Shown: piece by piece, positions 25,489-34,658 of the stretch | Layout: each line of letters begins with the position of its first letter | How positions within the stretch are numbered: position 1 is the first letter of the stretch | The notes under the pieces: model-generated | Database searches by the model: none | The model's input: the letters and a program-made list of their open reading frames with translations, nothing else | Told to the model about the DNA's origin: nothing | Program-made: the position numbers and the translations under genes | Origin: Pricia antarctica | GTDB lineage: Bacteria > Bacteroidota > Bacteroidia > Flavobacteriales > Flavobacteriaceae | Length of the DNA: 64,000 bases | Reading direction: 5' to 3' | NCBI RefSeq assembly: GCF_900101815.1 | Contig: NZ_FNAO01000007.1 | Span: 1 to 64,000 of the forward strand

Positions 25489-27309
25489 TCATTTATCGGA
25501 AAGGCCCTTGTTCTTTTTAATGTGTATCATGGTGTTATTGTCAGATTGTTCGATTCTAAGAGGCCAGGTAAAACCGTTGAAGGTGTTTTTCGTTATTGTT
25601 ACATCTTCACAATAATCCAAACTGATCGGTGGCAATTTTGAACCTGTCGGATAATCGGTGCTGAGGTCTATCGTATTTCCTTCAATAAGCAGACCCTTTA
25701 CGGATCGGGCATGCACCAACAATCCATTATAACTTTTAATCACATTATTGGTAAAGCGAATATTCTGATGGTATTTCTCATCGCCCAAGCGCTGTTCATC
25801 GGTAAGCATGGGCGACACAAACAGGGGATAGCCCTCACCATCGCCAAATCCAATATCTACGAAGGTATTGTTGTTTATGGTAATGTCGCGAACCCCACCG
25901 GACTCATACCAGGCTTTGTTGTCGCCTTCGATAAGAATACCATTCATTTGGGAGGAAAAATAATTGTTCTCGATTAATACCTTTCCCTTGGTCGAAATAA
26001 GGGCGCTGCGCGCCCGGTTCTCCCTAACAATGTTCTTCGTCATTACTATATCAGGGTTCCAGGTAATATTTTCAAAGGAGAGCGGACCCGTTGGTAGATT
26101 TTCAGGAACTTCGGAAACCGTAATCAGCATGCGGTTATCATTTAGAATTTTTATGTCATCAACGGTAGTAGCGGAAATCGGTAAGACGGTTTCCCGCGAG
26201 GTAAACATAATGTTATCGCCCGGTTCGGCAAAGGTCAATCCCCATTGTTGCTGATGGCTAATGGAACACATAAACGTATTGTCACCTCTGTTTTCATCGA
26301 TATTCACATAGGCCCCATGTACGTTGATACCGTCATCGAGCATATGTTGCAATAGACAATTTTCGACCTTGATCAGGCCCTTACAACCCAAAAAGTGCGC
26401 GGCATCGGCACGTGTTGAAAAATTGCGGATTTCCCTAGAGGTTACCACCAATTTATTTAGCGTAATATTTTCGCAACGTTCGGCGATCAGGGCCATACCT
26501 CCCGCGGCATAGACCGTTACGTTTTGAATAAAAATGTCTTTTGAATTTGATGCGTGTATGGCCTGTGCAAACCTATTGCCACCGGGGCTTGGGCCATAGG
26601 TGGCAAATAGGGTGCCTATCGGAGGAGTTTCCTTAGTGATATTCGTAAACTTGGCCTTGTTATAGTCCAACTTGACAATTTTCACATCGCTTCCTGAATA
26701 CTTTAAAAAATAATCTTTGGTATTCCAAATGGGTGCCCTTGTTTTTGGGTCGAACGCAATATTCTGGCCGATACCATCTTGCCAATCGTAATGATTGAAC
26801 AGGATTTCGTTATCCTTTACCTCAAATCCGAATTTTGGATTGGCAACTTCTGCGATAAAGGAATTCTCGTTCGTGTCGTTCTCGATTACTTTTAATTCGT
26901 TGACAAAAGATTTTTCCCAATCGATGCTGAAATTCTTCAAGACGGTATTGGTCGAACCGTCGATTATTATGGGACAGATTTTTCCATGGAACATGAAGGT
27001 CGAACCATTGCCGTCTAACGTAAGATTCTCAAAACCGAACAGCGGAAAAGCCATACGTTTAATACTATTGTCGTGATTGGCTACCGCCCGATAGGCTTCC
27101 ACCGCATTTTCAGGATAAAATTCATATTGTCCCTTTGGAAAAAACAAGGTCACGTTCTTTTTCCCTTTTAAAGATTCCAGTAGTAGGTTGACATCAAGTG
27201 TGACATCCTTGCCCGGTCGAATACCATGATCGCCCACATTGATTACCTGTGCGTGAATAGCGCCCATAAGAAAAAAGTAAACTGCCGCCGTATATAGGAA
27301 TTTGATCAT
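25489..27309 (-). CDS. GH110-like alpha-1,3-galactosidase, exported (second copy)
   Basis: A 606-residue beta-helix protein with a Sec signal (residues 1-20, ending IHA). It is collinear with the protein at 19531: NGSTFMFHG, NTVLKNFSIDWEKS, the active-site ADAAHFLGCKG (Asp302) and HMLDDGINVHGAYV (Asp325, Asp326), and later WYESGGVRDITINNNTF. The overall sequences differ clearly (for example Ala instead of Thr in the DAxHF motif), so these are diverged paralogues, perhaps for differently substituted alpha-1,3-galactosides. It is preceded on this strand by a dead sulfatase (27346-28531) and followed by the GMC operon. Confidence 0.82.
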   Translation of the reverse strand: MIKFLYTAAVYFFLMGAIHAQVINVGDHGIRPGKDVTLDVNLLLESLKGKKNVTLFFPKGQYEFYPENAVEAYRAVANHDNSIKRMAFPLFGFENLTLDGNGSTFMFHGKICPIIIDGSTNTVLKNFSIDWEKSFVNELKVIENDTNENSFIAEVANPKFGFEVKDNEILFNHYDWQDGIGQNIAFDPKTRAPIWNTKDYFLKYSGSDVKIVKLDYNKAKFTNITKETPPIGTLFATYGPSPGGNRFAQAIHASNSKDIFIQNVTVYAAGGMALIAERCENITLNKLVVTSREIRNFSTRADAAHFLGCKGLIKVENCLLQHMLDDGINVHGAYVNIDENRGDNTFMCSISHQQQWGLTFAEPGDNIMFTSRETVLPISATTVDDIKILNDNRMLITVSEVPENLPTGPLSFENITWNPDIVMTKNIVRENRARSALISTKGKVLIENNYFSSQMNGILIEGDNKAWYESGGVRDITINNNTFVDIGFGDGEGYPLFVSPMLTDEQRLGDEKYHQNIRFTNNVIKSYNGLLVHARSVKGLLIEGNTIDLSTDYPTGSKLPPISLDYCEDVTITKNTFNGFTWPLRIEQSDNNTMIHIKKNKGLSDK

Positions 27310-27345
27310 GTGATTGGTTTTTAAATATTAAGATTACCTCGCCAA

Positions 27346-28531
27346 TTACGAATTAGGAGGCAGTGGAATTTGATTTTCAGTGCGCCATTCGACCAATTCT
27401 TTTGTCAATTGTTGCGTAAGCTTTGGCTTCACCTCTGCAAGGTTAATGGCTTCGGAATGGTCTGATTTCAGATCATAAAGTTCCAGTTTGCCATCGGCCA
27501 AAAATTGGATCAACTTATAATTCCCCTTCCGGATTATGGAACAGGTACCATGCTTATATTGACTGGCAAGGGGCCAAAAAAGAGGTCTTTCCGAAGAGGA
27601 TTCAGCATCCTTTTGAAAAAGATCAGTGAGTGAGTTACCGTCCAATTGTGCTTTATAATCGATGCCGGCTACATCCATTAAGGTCGGAAAATAATCAAGT
27701 ACCGAGATAGGGGCAGCGGTTCTTCGAGCTCGTATTTTACCGGGCCAATTAATCATGGCGGGTACTTTGATCCCACCTTCATAAATTTCCCCTTTCGCAC
27801 CCCGTAATAGTTTGTTTTCCGAAGCTATAGGGTGGTATCCGTAATCCGAAGTGAATACGATCATGGTATTCTCCCGAAGATCATTTTGATTCAAATAATC
27901 GACAATTTTCTTCATATTGTCATCCATAGATTCCACCATCGTGGCATCGAAAGGTACCTCCCACATTTTTTATAAAACCCCTGCCTTCGGGATAGTATTT
28001 CATCACGGCTTTGGTCTTATGGTTCTGTACCCAACTGAAATCCCCCGGATCAGGCTGGCATAATTTTTTCTGGATAGGCCAATTCATGGCCAGTTCTTTT
28101 TCGGGATAGGGGCCGACGATATGCCATTTGCCCAAATGAATGGATTGGTAACCGGCAGTGGCAAGTGGCTCCGCATAAATCGGATGTTCGCGACCGACCG
28201 TCCACCGAGAGAAAATGTTTTCCTGTGCATCGCCTTTTTCCAGTACGGGTACGGTATAGACCCCCGTGCGAAAAGATTGCTTGCCGGTAAGCAAGGCTGT
28301 TCGTGAAGGGGAACATGTGGGATACATATAGGCATTATCAAAGATCAGGCTTTCTTTGGCTAGAACATCAATGGCAGGGGTTTCGAAATAGGTTGAACCG
28401 TTAAAGCCAACATCGGCATAACCAAAATCATCGGCCAGTACGAAAATAATGTTCGGGGGTTGTTCTTGCCCATGCATGGGAAAACCTAACAACAAGGACA
28501 GATAAAATACGAAGGCGTAACTTACTTTCAT
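27346..28531 (-). pseudogene. Sulfatase pseudogene with internal deletion and frameshift
   Basis: The N-terminal part (28531 to about 27960) has a signal, VLADDFGYADVGFNGS, nucleophile motif CSPSRTALLTG, LGKWHIVGPYP and YYPEGRGFIKNVGG. The C-terminal part is in another frame and starts near 27966 with FDATMVESMDDNMKKIVDYL, then FTSDYGYHPI, GGIKVPAMINWPGK and a normal end LYDLKSDHSEAINL. The stretch that should lie between (about 90-110 residues, holding the KPFFLYL-type segment in relatives) is absent. So there is both an internal deletion and a frameshift at about 27960, and the protein cannot be made whole. The size of the deletion is inferred from relatives. Confidence 0.85.
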
Positions 28532-28543
28532 TTGATTGAGGGT

Positions 28544-30073
28544 CTATTTCTGTTTAACATAATCGAGGGCCGGTAAACGTTTGCCCGTTTTATAGTCCAA
28601 TCGCTTTCCGTAATAAATATAGTTGTCGAAAACGTCTCCATTGCCCAAGGTGCGCGGATCTCCCTGAGAAACAAGTTCTTTTTCCATGGTAGCCCTGAGT
28701 TGTTTCATTTCTTCGGCATATTCGGGCAGGCCGGCCAAATTTTTCATACAATGGGAATCTTGCTGAATGTCGTACAGTTCCTCCTCCGGTCGTTTGTCGA
28801 AGTTCATTTCAAAAAAATGGTATTCATCATCCTCGGGTTTAAGGTCCGTCAGGTAGCTTTTGGTGGGAGAGCCATCGCAATTTAAATAATCAAATTCGGG
28901 ATTGCCGACGGGCCACCGTTCGGGTTTGATATTGTGGGAATAGAGATATTTGGACGTACGAATGGCGCGAACAGGATACCCCAGATCGATGCCGTCTTCA
29001 TTGGAACGACCCACATCGTGACGTTCCTTGCCCAGTAAGGCATGGTCGCGAGCGGCATCGATCTGTCCCGATTTCTGGGAGGTTAGAATATCTATAAAAC
29101 TGCTTCCGGTCATTTGAATATCGCGTGTTGTTCCGGTAACTTCCATAAATGTGGGTGCCAAATCGGAAAAACTGACAAAATCATCGACCGTACGGCCCGA
29201 GAGAATTTTGCCTTTCCAATAGGCGATCAGGGGAACATGAAAACCTTCTTCATAAATCTGCCCTTTTACACGCGGGAAGGGCATGCCATGGTCGGAGGAA
29301 ATCACGACGAGCGTATTGCTTAACAATCCTTTTTCTTCCAAGATCTTTATTGCCCTGCCCACTTGGGTATCGAACCATTCCACCTCATTGGCATAGTCCA
29401 AAAGGTCACCTCTGATAGTTTCGTTGTCGGGGTAGAAGGGAGGCACATCGGCTTCTTCCAGTTTTTTGCCGGCTTTTTTCCAGGAATCCAATTCATAAAA
29501 CCGATGAGGTTCTTTAGCGCCCAACCAAAAGCAAAAAGGGGCATTAGATCCATTTTTATCCAAAAAGGTCTCGAAGTTGCCGCTGTAATCGATATCCGAG
29601 ATTCCCTTGTAGGGAGGGGTAAGTGTCAATTCATTATACTCCGGCCCGGCCGGATTGTCTTCGGTGTCGTAAACGCCTGGTCCCCATCCCTTACCGGTAT
29701 AGCCAACATGATACCCCTTTCGTGCCAGCAGGGCCGGATAGGTCTTGAACTCTGAAGGAAAACGGCCATTGTGGTCCGTCGCTTCCTTGAGTTGCCAACT
29801 GTATTTGCCGGTGAGTATGCACGCACGCGCCGGCGAACATTTAGGGTTTCCGTTGTAGGCATTGTTAAAAACAAGGCCCTGCTTGGCCAAGCTATCGATA
29901 GCTGGGGTGTTGATAAACGTATCGCCATAAGCCCCAAAACTTTTCATAGAGGCATCATCGGCGATACAAAACAGGATATTGGGTTTTTTAGTGGAATTTT
30001 GACCATTTATGACACTTATTGATATAAGCAGAAAGAGGCCGAGTGTAATGTTATGTTTTTTGATGTTTCGCAT
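28544..30073 (-). CDS. S1-family sulfatase, exported
   Basis: A 509-residue sulfatase with a Sec signal (residues 9-25, ending INGQ). Seen: CIADDASMKSFGAYGD, NTPAIDSLAKQGLVF, nucleophile motif CSPARACILTG with Cys79, GYTGKGWGPGVYD, ISSDHGMPFPRVKGQIYEEG and EELYDIQQDSHCMKNLAGLPE. It resembles heparan-N-sulfatase-like S1 members. It is the first gene after the HTCS regulator on the same strand (86-bp gap), so it may be the first structural gene of the regulated run that continues to GH110 and GMC. Confidence 0.9.
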   Translation of the reverse strand: MRNIKKHNITLGLFLLISISVINGQNSTKKPNILFCIADDASMKSFGAYGDTFINTPAIDSLAKQGLVFNNAYNGNPKCSPARACILTGKYSWQLKEATDHNGRFPSEFKTYPALLARKGYHVGYTGKGWGPGVYDTEDNPAGPEYNELTLTPPYKGISDIDYSGNFETFLDKNGSNAPFCFWLGAKEPHRFYELDSWKKAGKKLEEADVPPFYPDNETIRGDLLDYANEVEWFDTQVGRAIKILEEKGLLSNTLVVISSDHGMPFPRVKGQIYEEGFHVPLIAYWKGKILSGRTVDDFVSFSDLAPTFMEVTGTTRDIQMTGSSFIDILTSQKSGQIDAARDHALLGKERHDVGRSNEDGIDLGYPVRAIRTSKYLYSHNIKPERWPVGNPEFDYLNCDGSPTKSYLTDLKPEDDEYHFFEMNFDKRPEEELYDIQQDSHCMKNLAGLPEYAEEMKQLRATMEKELVSQGDPRTLGNGDVFDNYIYYGKRLDYKTGKRLPALDYVKQK

Positions 30074-30158
30074 ATCTTGTTTTAATTTAGGATAAAGTAA
30101 ATGGAAAACTGGCTAGGTAATGTCGTTGATGGTAAACGGATTGTATCTGGGAGTATAT

Positions 30159-33100
30159 TTACATTTTTTTTGCTTGGCTATATTTTCCGGGAGATACCTT
30201 ATACTTATTTTTAAAGAGCTTACTGAAATGAGTACGACTTTTGAAGCCGATCATAATGGAAACTTCATTGACCGATAGTTCTTGTTTTTGAGTTAAGAGT
30301 TCTGCAGCCTTTTTTAATCGGTACATTTTCAGTAGTTCAAAAGGAGTATGGTTTGTAAGTGCCTTTACTTTTTGGTAAAAATGGGTTCGATTTAAGTATA
30401 ATTTTCTAGCAAATTGGTCGATTTCCAAATCTTGATTATCCAAATTCTCGGCCATTAGATTGTACAACTTTTCAAGAAAGGCATTGTCATTTCTATTGTT
30501 GATGTCATTATCATGTGTAAGTGGAATTCCTACCTCGAACCGCTCACGTAATCTTGTTTTGTTTTCCAACAGACCCTCACTTTGGGCAATCAGCTGTCGA
30601 ACATCGAAAGGTTTTTTAATATAGGCATCGGCACCATCGCGAATACCCCTGATATGGTCGTCTATGTCTGTTAGCGCTGTCAAAAGAATAATGGGAATAT
30701 GGCTTGTTGCCATATCTGATTTGATTTGTTTGCAAAGTTCAAGGCCGTTCAATTTAGGCATTTGAATATCGCTCACGATTAAATCTGGCCATTCATCCTC
30801 CATTGCACTTAAACATTCCTGACCGTCATTGAAGGTTTTGACCTTATAGAATTTAGATAGAAATTGTGATACATAATGTCTCATATCCGCGTTGTCCTCT
30901 ACATAAAATATGAGATTTTCAGTATAATTTCCACTTGCCTTTATTTGTGCGGTATCGACTTTTAGATCTAATTGACTTTGAATGGAAAATTCTTTTTCAG
31001 CTAACAAAATGGTCTGCTCTCGTCGCTCTTGATCTAAGGCTGATTCTTTTTTAACTATGGGCAGACGAACATGAATCGTTGTGCCTTTTTCCAATTTACT
31101 TTCTGCCTCGATATAGCCGTAATGCATTTCGATCAGTCTTTTCGAAAATGCTAGGCCAATTCCAGAACCTGTGGAATGTATATTGTTCTTGTTATGTGAT
31201 TGGTAGAACCTTTCGAAGATATGTGGAAGATCTTCTGCATCGATTCCTTTTCCAGTATTTTTTACTGACACAATTAAGTCCTTATCATTACTCTCATATT
31301 CTATGGTTATGTTGGCGTTGTCGCTAGAATATTTAAAAGCATTGCTCAATAAATTGTTGAATACTTTTTCTAATTTATCTCGATCCGCTGAGACTACAAT
31401 ATTGGAATGCTTACCAATAACCTCCAATTGTCGATTGTTGTTTGTGGCCAAAAACCTAAAGTCAATAAGTAGGTCTTCTAAGAAGACATCAAAATAAAAT
31501 CGTGTATAATTCATTTCGATGAGGTTGGCTTCGGCGCGCTCAAAATCGTGTACTTGATCGACCAAGTGTGTTATTTTCCGAGATTGTCTCTGAATGATAT
31601 TCAATTTCTCCTTGACATCGGCATTCCCTTTATATCTCTCGGATAATATTCTAACGGGGCTGGTTATAAGATTAAGAGGAGTCTTTAATTCGTGGGAAAT
31701 ATTCGCTAAAAAGCGGAGTTTGGCTGCATTCACTTCCTTCTCCTTGTTTTTTTCAAGTTGTTCGATTTCGACATTGTGCCGTAACGATTGTATTTTTAAA
31801 ATGTAATACAATACTATACCGAGAATTAACAATGCCAGTAGGGCATAAAGCAAATAGGCTAACGGGGTTTTCCAAAAAGGGGGGGCTATAGAAATATTCA
31901 GAATTTTGGGTTCGGTCCATTCCCCGATGGAATTTGATGCCGCCACCTCAAGTTTATATTTTCCCGGTTGCAGTCCGTTATAATTCAGGATGCGCTGATC
32001 CGATGGTGCTTCGATCCAGTTAGTATCAATGGGCAACAATTTATATTTTATAAAGTGATTTTCCGGGGCGGCATAGTGCAGTGCATGAAGTTCTACGGAA
32101 AAAACGTTCTCATTATATTTTAAATTTAATGTGTCGGTATTGGAGAGCCGTTTTGGCAGAATAACCCGTCCTGCCAAGGTATCCATGGGGCGGATCGTTT
32201 TATTGAAAATTTTTAAATCTCCGAATTGCAAATTGGGAAGTTGTTCCTTGTCCGGAATATTCCCTGGTTTAAAATAACAAAATCCTTCAAGGCCTGTGAC
32301 TACGAAATATCCATTGTCCAGTAGTGATGCACCATACCAAAAGTCTTCAAATGGTAATCCGTCTTCTTTACTGAACCGCCTAAATTTTTGTTCTTTGGTA
32401 TTAAATTTATTCAGGCCTATATTTGTCGTAACCCACAGGTTTTGTTCATGGTCGATTAGAATGCTTTTTACCACATTGTTGGAGAGACCTTGTTTTTCCG
32501 AAAAAGACAAAAATTCCGGTTTTCCATCACTTTTCATCACTTTGCAGATTCCCGCACCCTCAGTACCTATCCATAATTCTCCCCTGGAAGAACGTACGAT
32601 GTTCGATACAAAATTATTTGGCAACGCCCTATTGGACCCATCATTTCGATATTGGTCTATTTGGATCGCCGCCATTGGACGATTGTCCTTAACAGCTAAC
32701 CTGAACAAACCATCTTCTGCAGTTCCGAGCCATATGTAATCAAATAGAGGGTCGGCATAAACATATCGTACCAACGAGAGTTTGGCATTTCTAAAAAGTG
32801 AATGGTCGTTCAAAGCTTCGATATGTAAAACTTTCCCGAAGGGATTTAAGGTTATCCTATACCCCCCATTTCTACAACCCAGCCAGATATTGCCTTTTTT
32901 ATCTTCGGTTATTTTGTACGGTTCCGTGGCATCGAAGCCTGGTAGCGAAGAGGTATCTATGCGCTTTGGAACCAGTTCGCCGGCATCTAATTTAAAATAC
33001 CCTACGCCCGTGATTTTAAACCATGTATTTTTTTTGGAATCCACATAAATGGCAGATACACGAGATAAATACGATTCATTTAATGTAAAAGCAAGCGGGT

Positions 33101-34286
33101 CAAAATTGCCCGATATTGTATTGAAGAGCGCCAATCCCCCGCGATTTGTGGTTAAATAAAATCTATTCTTATCTAATTTTGCTAGTTGTCTTAAATGCCC
33201 GTTGCTTACTCCGAAATTAAATTCAATTTCTCCATGAACCGATTTGAACGGATTGCCAGTTTGGGCGAACCTGTATAGTCCCTTGTCAAAAGTGCTCAAC
33301 CAAAACCCATTATTCTTTGTTGACATGAAAGCGCTGACCCGAAGCAGCCCGGTCGAGGACTTAAAAATCAAAAAATTACCAAGACTGCCCGATGCTAGTG
33401 ACTGTATCGTATCGATGCGGATAGCCCCTTCGTTCAGGGTTCCCAGCCAAAGATGGCCTGTCTCATCAAAAGTGGCACTGTTAAAGTTATAGGTGTTTAA
33501 AATGTTAATTCGAAGTAGGTCATAGGTATACTGCTTTCCTTCTTTTTTAAAGGATATAAGGGCTATCCCGCTGGACAAAGTCACGAGAAGGGTATTGTCG
33601 GTAATTTTGGTAATGGACCTGCTAAAGTCAATTTCGCTGGGTAATATCTTTTGAAACTGACCGCTTTCAGGGCTAAAACCGATTAGTCCCTTCGAAGTCG
33701 CGTACACGTAATGATCTCCGTCCAAAGTTACCGGACTAAAAAATTCTATAGGCCCATCAATAAAATCTTCCGGAGGTAAAAACTGCCCCCTTAATGTATA
33801 GTCTTTATTAAAGACGAGGATACCCTCTTTTTCGGTGGCGCAGAGCACAAAACCTGTATCGTCGATGGTGATGTCTCGGATAATAGGTCCTTTGACGCCC
33901 TTTTTTGCAAGCAGATTGGAATAGATAGTGTTAAAATTTTCAGAAGTATAGTGGTACAGCGAAATACCCGAATCGGTTCCTATCCATATATTTCCTTTAA
34001 TGTCTTCTTTGATCGCCCTGACCCGGTTATTGACAAGGACGATATTGTCGACTTTGTTTTTAAAGGTTTTTAAGTCGTAACCGTCATATCGATTAAGTCC
34101 ATCGTAGGTGCCTATCCACATGTATCCCCTTGAATCTTCCAAAATTGACGTGATGCCGTTATGGGCCAAGCCTTCAGAAATAGTTAGGTGTTGGGCATAG
34201 TCTAGCTTTTCTTCTTGTCCATGCGCCAAAATGGCAAGCAGAAAAAAAAAGAACAAACCAATCAATCGTCTACATTTGGTATGCAT
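30159..34286 (-). CDS. Hybrid two-component system regulator (HTCS) of the polysaccharide locus
   Basis: A 1375-residue single-chain two-component system. Domains in order: signal (8-23); periplasmic sensor of two-component-regulator propeller repeats (WIGTYDGLNRYDG, WIGTDSGISLY, LWIGTEGAGI and others; about 30-690); Y_Y_Y domain (about 735-798); membrane segment 808-832; HisKA with phospho-acceptor His865 in ISHELKTPLN; HATPase with NAFKYSSDNAN and GSGIGLAFSKR; receiver domain with Asp1173 in LIVSDIQMPKLNG; AraC-type DNA-binding domain (about 1265-1370). HTCS proteins sense oligosaccharides in the periplasm and switch on adjacent utilization genes. It is divergent from the sulfatase at 34659 with a tandem repeat between them. 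Confidence 0.96.
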   Translation of the reverse strand: MHTKCRRLIGLFFFFLLAILAHGQEEKLDYAQHLTISEGLAHNGITSILEDSRGYMWIGTYDGLNRYDGYDLKTFKNKVDNIVLVNNRVRAIKEDIKGNIWIGTDSGISLYHYTSENFNTIYSNLLAKKGVKGPIIRDITIDDTGFVLCATEKEGILVFNKDYTLRGQFLPPEDFIDGPIEFFSPVTLDGDHYVYATSKGLIGFSPESGQFQKILPSEIDFSRSITKITDNTLLVTLSSGIALISFKKEGKQYTYDLLRINILNTYNFNSATFDETGHLWLGTLNEGAIRIDTIQSLASGSLGNFLIFKSSTGLLRVSAFMSTKNNGFWLSTFDKGLYRFAQTGNPFKSVHGEIEFNFGVSNGHLRQLAKLDKNRFYLTTNRGGLALFNTISGNFDPLAFTLNESYLSRVSAIYVDSKKNTWFKITGVGYFKLDAGELVPKRIDTSSLPGFDATEPYKITEDKKGNIWLGCRNGGYRITLNPFGKVLHIEALNDHSLFRNAKLSLVRYVYADPLFDYIWLGTAEDGLFRLAVKDNRPMAAIQIDQYRNDGSNRALPNNFVSNIVRSSRGELWIGTEGAGICKVMKSDGKPEFLSFSEKQGLSNNVVKSILIDHEQNLWVTTNIGLNKFNTKEQKFRRFSKEDGLPFEDFWYGASLLDNGYFVVTGLEGFCYFKPGNIPDKEQLPNLQFGDLKIFNKTIRPMDTLAGRVILPKRLSNTDTLNLKYNENVFSVELHALHYAAPENHFIKYKLLPIDTNWIEAPSDQRILNYNGLQPGKYKLEVAASNSIGEWTEPKILNISIAPPFWKTPLAYLLYALLALLILGIVLYYILKIQSLRHNVEIEQLEKNKEKEVNAAKLRFLANISHELKTPLNLITSPVRILSERYKGNADVKEKLNIIQRQSRKITHLVDQVHDFERAEANLIEMNYTRFYFDVFLEDLLIDFRFLATNNNRQLEVIGKHSNIVVSADRDKLEKVFNNLLSNAFKYSSDNANITIEYESNDKDLIVSVKNTGKGIDAEDLPHIFERFYQSHNKNNIHSTGSGIGLAFSKRLIEMHYGYIEAESKLEKGTTIHVRLPIVKKESALDQERREQTILLAEKEFSIQSQLDLKVDTAQIKASGNYTENLIFYVEDNADMRHYVSQFLSKFYKVKTFNDGQECLSAMEDEWPDLIVSDIQMPKLNGLELCKQIKSDMATSHIPIILLTALTDIDDHIRGIRDGADAYIKKPFDVRQLIAQSEGLLENKTRLRERFEVGIPLTHDNDINNRNDNAFLEKLYNLMAENLDNQDLEIDQFARKLYLNRTHFYQKVKALTNHTPFELLKMYRLKKAAELLTQKQELSVNEVSIMIGFKSRTHFSKLFKNKYKVSPGKYSQAKKM

Positions 34287-34658
34287 TAATTCAAGAGCTA
34301 ATTAGTTTCGAAAATAGTAATATAAATAAAAAATAATTCTGATTTCCAACGTCTAAGTTAACGATTGATCATTTAAATGGAAGACATTAAAAATGTTTGA
34401 ATCTTTATACTTTAAATTGTGTAAACGCCATTACGGCAAAATACTTTAAATTGAGTATACGCCGTTAGGGCAAATTCTTTATCCTAATTAATTTTTGATT
34501 ACTTCTTTAATCTGTACTATGGGAGACAAAACAATTATTAATAGAGACAAAGAATTATAGCTTAAAAATAACTTTGTGCTTGTTATTCCATTCGTCAAAA
34601 TACTTTACCTAAATAAAAATAAACCCCCAACTGAGGGTATTAAAATGACAAGAAAATT
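34287..34658. promoter_or_regulatory. Divergent intergenic control region between HTCS and sulfatase
   Basis: AT-rich region of 372 bases with no gene, separating two divergent starts. It contains a 34-bp tandem direct repeat (34407-34474), a third partial copy CAAAATACTTTA near 34597-34608, and a TAACTTTG box (34569-34576) matching the -7 consensus for the plus-strand sulfatase. No convincing -33 TTG accompanies it, as might be expected for an activator-dependent promoter. Confidence 0.5.
34407..34474. repeat. 34-bp tandem direct repeat, candidate operator
   Basis: Two adjacent 34-base units, 34407-34440 and 34441-34474, both starting ATACTTTAAATTG and ending in GGCAAA, differ at only four positions. 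A shorter third match (CAAAATACTTTA) occurs about 120 bases nearer the sulfatase start. The spacing, about three helical turns, and position between the HTCS gene and its divergent target suggest paired binding sites for the AraC-type domain. This is inference from position. Confidence 0.6.
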
